A stretch of DNA of 64,000 nt from positions 1 to 64,000 of the forward strand of contig JAJYEX010000007.1 of assembly GCA_021785515.1 (NCBI GenBank). Reading direction: 5' to 3'. Positions 60,470 through 64,000 of the stretch are shown piece after piece; within the stretch, counting starts at the first letter, position 1; each line of letters begins with the position of its first letter. This DNA comes from Pseudomonadota bacterium. GTDB lineage: Bacteria > Pseudomonadota > Gammaproteobacteria > Acidiferrobacterales > UBA6901. Position numbers and translations under genes: made by a program. Below the pieces are notes generated by a model. The model saw only the letters and a list, made by a program, of their open reading frames with translations. It ran no database searches and was not told where the DNA came from.

Positions 60470-61224
60470 TACGTGGGCGGGACCTTGCGGTCGAGCAGCA
60501 TGAGCTTGAGATACCGGTAGTACGTACCCTCGGCGTTCGAGACGGCAAGCATGAATCCCTCACGGCCATCGAGGAAGCCGGCGTGCAGCACGTAGGTACG
60601 CAGAAACGCCCACATGCCGTGCCCGACAGCGCGGCCGAGGGAGCCTCTGCGGCCGCGCGCGCGCAGCATGGCGGCGCTGGCCGTCGAGTAACGGTCGATC
60701 TTGTCGAGGACCTCCTCAAGGTCGCTGAACGCCTCATGCTGCAGCGGCTCCTTCAGGGTGCCGGTGCGGCCGTCGACCAGCAGGCGCTCATGTACCGCGT
60801 CGTCGCTGAAGCGCGCCTGCCCGCGGCGGAACAGGCGCACGACGTAATCCGGCCACCAGCCGCCGTGGCGCAGGAACCGCCCGCAATAGCTCGAGCGCCG
60901 CGGCAGCCGGTAGGCGGCGCAACCCGCCGCATCCTTGAGGGTGTGCTCGATCTCCGTGCGCAGCGCCGGTGTCAGGTACTCGTCGGCATCGATCGACAGC
61001 ACCCAGTCCCCGCGCGCATGTCCAAGCGCCCGGTTCTTCTGAGGACCGAAACCGGGCCAGTCGGTGACATGGACCTGGTCGGTGAATTCGCGGCAGATGG
61101 ATGCCGTGGCGTCGCTGCTTCCGGAATCGACCACAACGATTTCGTCCGCCCAGGCGACCGACTGCAGGCAGCGGCGGATCGTCGCCGATTCGTCCCGGGT
61201 GATGATGATGACCGACAGGCTCAC
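60469..61224 (-). CDS. GT2-family LPS core glycosyltransferase (WaaE/KdtX-like)
   Basis: The protein has 251 residues from a GTG that overlaps the ligase stop as GTGA. SLSVIIITRDESATIRRCLQSVAWADEIVVVDSGSSDATASICREFTDQVHVTDWPGFGPQKNRALGHARGDWVLSIDADEYLTPAL is the WaaE-family signature with DAD as metal motif. It adds a glucose-type residue to the inner-core heptose in the family. A long upstream frame to 61782 is antisense or out-of-frame within the ligase gene. Confidence 0.88.
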   Translation of the reverse strand: MSLSVIIITRDESATIRRCLQSVAWADEIVVVDSGSSDATASICREFTDQVHVTDWPGFGPQKNRALGHARGDWVLSIDADEYLTPALRTEIEHTLKDAAGCAAYRLPRRSSYCGRFLRHGGWWPDYVVRLFRRGQARFSDDAVHERLLVDGRTGTLKEPLQHEAFSDLEEVLDKIDRYSTASAAMLRARGRRGSLGRAVGHGMWAFLRTYVLHAGFLDGREGFMLAVSNAEGTYYRYLKLMLLDRKVPPT

Positions 61225-62444
61225 GCGACCCCGGTTCGCGGCTGCTGTCCCTTCCAGCCCGCATACAGCAGCGCGCCCAGCCATATGAAGAACAGGCGCT
61301 CGGTGTTGTCGATCAGCAGGGAATTCACCGCACAGCCGCTGACGTAAGTGAGCACCAGGGCCCGCGCGAGGCGGCGGTCGTCGGGTGCCAACCGCGCGGC
61401 GGCGCGCCACTGGGTGTAGAACAGGTTGAGCATCAGCACGAGCCCCACGACCCCCAGCTCGATCATGATCAGCAGGTACTGGTTGTGCGGATTGGCTGTC
61501 ATGGGCAGGTGGGTTCCGCGAATCTGGTGCGCGTAGGCCCGCACAAAGCCGCCGGTGCCCACACCGATAACCGGATGGCGGCGGAGGATGGCCAGGCTGT
61601 TCTGCAGAAAGCTCATTCTCAGGCCGATGGACGTATGCAGATCCCGTCCGTCGCGCCAGCCGACGGCATGCAGGACGATCGCCTGCAACCGCATGTGCAG
61701 CGTGGATGACGTGAAATAGCCGATGCTCCCCAGCGCCAGGACGGCCAGCGCGGCGATGGCCAGTCCGCGCCGACCCATCCATTCGTATGCGAAGTACAAT
61801 GCCAGCACCGCCAGTGCCAGATAACCGCTGCGCCCCTGGACCAGGAACAGCACATCATAGGTTGCAAGCACCGCGAGCACGACCCACACAGCGCGTGCCG
61901 GACGTGTCAGCGCCGAGCGCGCGCGCACCACGCACAGGTAGGCGAGGTAGGCCATGAGAATATTCTGGGTGATGTGATCCCGGAAGATGGCGGCATCAGA
62001 GGGGGTGCCCCAGATCCAGTGGTATACCGGCAGCAACCGCAATGCCAGCATGTACGACAGCACCAGCGTCAGCAGCATGGCCGCGACGAAGGCGGCGAGC
62101 CCGTAACGGCGGATGCGCGGGTCGCCAAACAGGGGGATCAGCAGTGCCACATAGAGCAGGTCGGCGTACTTGCCGCCGTAGTTGAGGGCTTCGGCAGCTG
62201 TGCCCCTGCCGTAGAGCATGCCGATCGCGACCATGGCGAGCAGCGCCAGCGCTGCCAGCGCAACCGGGTTGCGGCCGATGACGGCGAATTTCTCGCGGAA
62301 TCCGGCCCCCGCGAGCCACAGTGCCAGAATCAGCACCAGCAGCACCGCGTCCAGGGCGGTGGAAATGGGGATGGAGAATCCCAGAGCCACCGCGAGCCAG
62401 CAGGCGGCGCGGTCAGCCCGTTCGCTAATGATGGCGTGGCGCAC
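61221..62444 (-). CDS. O-antigen ligase / Wzy-type polymerase membrane protein
   Basis: The protein has about 407 residues from the GTG used here. There are ten or more hydrophobic helices (LAVALGFSIPISTALDAVLLVLILALWLAG, VALAALALLAMVAIGMLYG). The large loop and Wzy_C motif GVGTGGFVRAYAHQIRGTHLPMTANPHNQYLLIMIELGVVGLVLML are diagnostic of O-antigen ligase/polymerase. It probably joins undecaprenyl-linked O-antigen to the lipid A core on the periplasmic face. The frame is open to 62870, but the first 140 residues there look non-genic. Confidence 0.85.
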   Translation of the reverse strand: MRHAIISERADRAACWLAVALGFSIPISTALDAVLLVLILALWLAGAGFREKFAVIGRNPVALAALALLAMVAIGMLYGRGTAAEALNYGGKYADLLYVALLIPLFGDPRIRRYGLAAFVAAMLLTLVLSYMLALRLLPVYHWIWGTPSDAAIFRDHITQNILMAYLAYLCVVRARSALTRPARAVWVVLAVLATYDVLFLVQGRSGYLALAVLALYFAYEWMGRRGLAIAALAVLALGSIGYFTSSTLHMRLQAIVLHAVGWRDGRDLHTSIGLRMSFLQNSLAILRRHPVIGVGTGGFVRAYAHQIRGTHLPMTANPHNQYLLIMIELGVVGLVLMLNLFYTQWRAAARLAPDDRRLARALVLTYVSGCAVNSLLIDNTERLFFIWLGALLYAGWKGQQPRTGVA

Positions 62445-62891
62445 AGGGGTCGCAGTAGTCGGGTTCAGTGCCGGCAGTGGTTTCGAGGGGAGCGTATCGC
62501 CGTATCTGGCTGCGCCAGGAGTCCGGACAAGGCACCCGGGCGGGGTCTCGAAGCCATCGATATGCGCATTGTGCCATGAAATCAAGAACCGGATGGGGTG
62601 GCCGTTTGCCTTCGGGCGCGTGATGCCGAACCCGCGGCGGTGACTTGCCGTGCCACCGATCGCTGCGGGGACAGGGGGACTCAGCGGCCGGATTGTATGC
62701 AAAAAATCGCGGGCGCGCATCCGTGTGTGCGGCCGGGCCGGGAAACCGGGTCTGCGCCGTATGCCCGCCAGTGCGCCCAGGCGCCGGAGCGTACCGGCGT
62801 GACCGTGGTTGAAAACCTGGAGACTGCCTGAGTAATATAGCGGCCCGTGCCTGGCAACAATTAACCACATTTTTCAAGAGGATAAGTTTTC
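62445..62891. other. Divergent intergenic region
   Basis: No gene is supported. It carries the ligase promoter leftward and, at its right end, AGAGGA ten bases before the 65-residue gene. Confidence 0.3.
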
Positions 62892-63089
62892 ATGAGCAAC
62901 CTATACCACGAGACACTGACCAAGATGGAAAAGACGGGCGTGGACAAGGAATATGTCAACGGCTGGGCCTGCGGCTACTTCCACAACCCGAAGCGCGAGG
63001 AACAGCGCGTGAATGACGCCTACGAGGCGGGCTACAACGACGGGGTCGCGCAGAAGACCGACGGCTTCAAGGCGTGGGTGAAGAAATAA
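62892..63089 (+). CDS. Small protein of unknown function
   Basis: This 65-residue protein (MSNLYHETLTKMEKTGVDKEYVNGWACGYFHNPKREEQRVNDAYEAGYNDGVAQKTDGFKAWVKK) is highly charged and soluble. AYEAGYNDGVA resembles the AYxxGYxxG motif of ribosome modulation factor, but the rest does not match well. A good ribosome binding site (AAGAGGA) and strong codon use suggest a well-expressed gene. Confidence 0.75.
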   Translation: MSNLYHETLTKMEKTGVDKEYVNGWACGYFHNPKREEQRVNDAYEAGYNDGVAQKTDGFKAWVKK

Positions 63090-63140
63090 GGGCTGCGGTG
63101 TGACCTGCCCAGGGATGGGCGGCCCCTGCGGAATGGGGCG

Positions 63141-63575
63141 TCAGCGCGCGGCGGATTCCGCCATCTGGTACCACTTGCGCGCCTGCGCCTCGTCCTTATC
63201 GACACCCAGCCCCTGTTCGTAGATCATGCCGAGCGTCATCTGCGATCCCGTCATGCCCTGATCGGCCGCGCGGCGCAGCCATTCAATCGCCTTGGCCGGG
63301 TTGCGTTCCACGCATTCGCCGTAGAGATACATGAACCCCAGGCCGTGCTGGGCCAGGGCGTAGCCCTGGTCGGCCGCGGCCTGCATCCATTTGAGGGCCA
63401 TCAGATCGTTCTTGACCATGCCGAGACCGTTCTGGCACATGATGGCCAGGCGGTGTTGCGCCTGCGGGTCGCCCTGTTCGGCGATTGGCAGCAGCAGCTG
63501 CCATGCGCGCGCGAATTCCTTGGCTTCGAATGCGGCCATCCCGCTTGCCAGTTCAATATCGAGTCCCGACATCAT
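63141..63575 (-). CDS. Sel1-like repeat protein
   Basis: This 144-residue protein has three to four Sel1/TPR-like repeats: AFEAKEFARAWQLLLPIAEQGDPQAQHRLAIMCQNGLG, NDLMALKWMQAAADQGYALAQHGLGFMYLYGECV, NPAKAIEWLRRAADQGMTGSQMTLGMIYEQGLG and DEAQARKWYQMAE. There is no signal peptide. A cytoplasmic adaptor role is typical of the family. Confidence 0.9.
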   Translation of the reverse strand: MMSGLDIELASGMAAFEAKEFARAWQLLLPIAEQGDPQAQHRLAIMCQNGLGMVKNDLMALKWMQAAADQGYALAQHGLGFMYLYGECVERNPAKAIEWLRRAADQGMTGSQMTLGMIYEQGLGVDKDEAQARKWYQMAESAAR

Positions 63576-63723
63576 TGCCTTGCCTGCCCCGTGTTGACGA
63601 ACGGCCTCTACTTTAGCAGAGCGCTCCGGCAGTCGCGAATCGCCTTGCTCCGGTTTGCCGCGGAGGGTTCTGCGTCAGCGGATGTGCCTCTATAATAGGG
63701 CAGTCCGAAGATGTGGGGGTTCG

Positions 63724-64000
63724 ATGGCAATACGGGTCAAGACCAGGTTCCGTTCCAAAGGGCCGAAAACCATGGCCGATCGCGCCAGCGTTGTCGGGGT
63801 GACGATATGGCGCGTGGCGCACGAGGTCGGGCGGCATATGGAAAAGGAAGAATTCCGCATCAGTTCCGACGCCCAGTACACGGCAGTGCTGACCGAGTTC
63901 ATAGCCTTTCTGCTGCAGGTCACGGATCGCATTGTCTATGGCCAGCTGAGCGAGGAGCAGCGCGCGGAATTCATGAATGCGCTGGGTGTGCACCTGGCCA
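63724..64000 (+). CDS. Unknown protein, truncated by the window edge
   Basis: The open frame begins MAIRVKTRFRSKGPKTMADRASVVGVTIWRVAHEVGRHMEKEEFRISSDAQYTAVLTEFIAFLLQVTDRIVYGQLSEEQRAEFMNALGVHLA and runs past the window end. The 92 visible residues are helical, with no motif I recognise. Composition is gene-like on this strand, whereas the antisense frame is not. Confidence 0.6.
   Translation, partial: MAIRVKTRFRSKGPKTMADRASVVGVTIWRVAHEVGRHMEKEEFRISSDAQYTAVLTEFIAFLLQVTDRIVYGQLSEEQRAEFMNALGVHLA

Overview
The window looks like a chromosome segment of a high-GC, Gram-negative sulfur-oxidising gammaproteobacterium. It carries a complete reverse dissimilatory sulfite reductase locus in the Allochromatium order, dsrABEFHCMKLJOPNR. 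DsrEFH, DsrL, triheme DsrJ and a two-cysteine DsrC are all present, which points to the oxidative pathway. LPS heptosyltransferases and O-antigen genes confirm an outer membrane. I cannot name the genus from sequence alone; a Chromatiales/Acidiferrobacterales-type organism is the best guess.

Region 1 (1-24.1 kb) is accessory. It opens with the 3' part of a tRNA-Leu(UAA), an attachment-site scar, followed directly by a truncated tyrosine integrase. Then come an EVE-HNH nuclease and a methyltransferase-HNH fusion (probable restriction of foreign or modified DNA), an ISL3-type insertion sequence whose transposase is split at an A7 slippery run, an IS256 remnant, and two copies of a roughly 275-bp structured repeat. 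A group of secreted proteins and lipoproteins built of beta-propeller-type repeats is interspersed with them. A LuxR-type regulator at 23.0-24.0 kb has a matching palindrome upstream of its own gene and another upstream of a neighbouring lipoprotein gene.

Region 2 (24.8-28 kb) is ordinary chromosome: an elaB/yqjE/yqjK-like membrane stress operon and translationally coupled waaC and waaF.

Region 3 (28.2-46.6 kb) is the sulfur-oxidation core. It holds cysG (siroheme for DsrAB), a NarX/NarL-like two-component pair with a cysteine-rich sensor region, a dihydrolipoamide dehydrogenase coupled to dsrR, and the dsr operon on the minus strand. The dsrB-dsrE gap holds a perfect FNR-type box and a strong hairpin.

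Region 4 (47.1-51.2 kb) runs divergently from dsrA and is the most unusual part. A TauD-like dioxygenase, two uncharacterised proteins, a Cas6/Cmx6-like RAMP protein with no CRISPR array nearby, a DsrC paralogue lacking every cysteine, and a rhodanese form one apparent operon. I propose it as an undescribed dsr-linked system, possibly RNA-processing, tRNA-thiolation or regulatory.

Region 5 (51.2-57.4 kb, minus strand) holds VOC, MsrB, PKHD-type and prolyl-4-hydroxylase-type iron oxygenases, a TrpD-like protein, a Rieske ferredoxin, a TauE/SafE permease and two conserved unknowns. Region 6 (57.5-62.5 kb, minus strand) is an LPS/O-antigen cluster: a GT9 protein, a methyltransferase, two GT2 proteins and an O-antigen ligase. 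The window ends with a 65-residue protein, a Sel1-repeat protein and a gene cut by the window edge.
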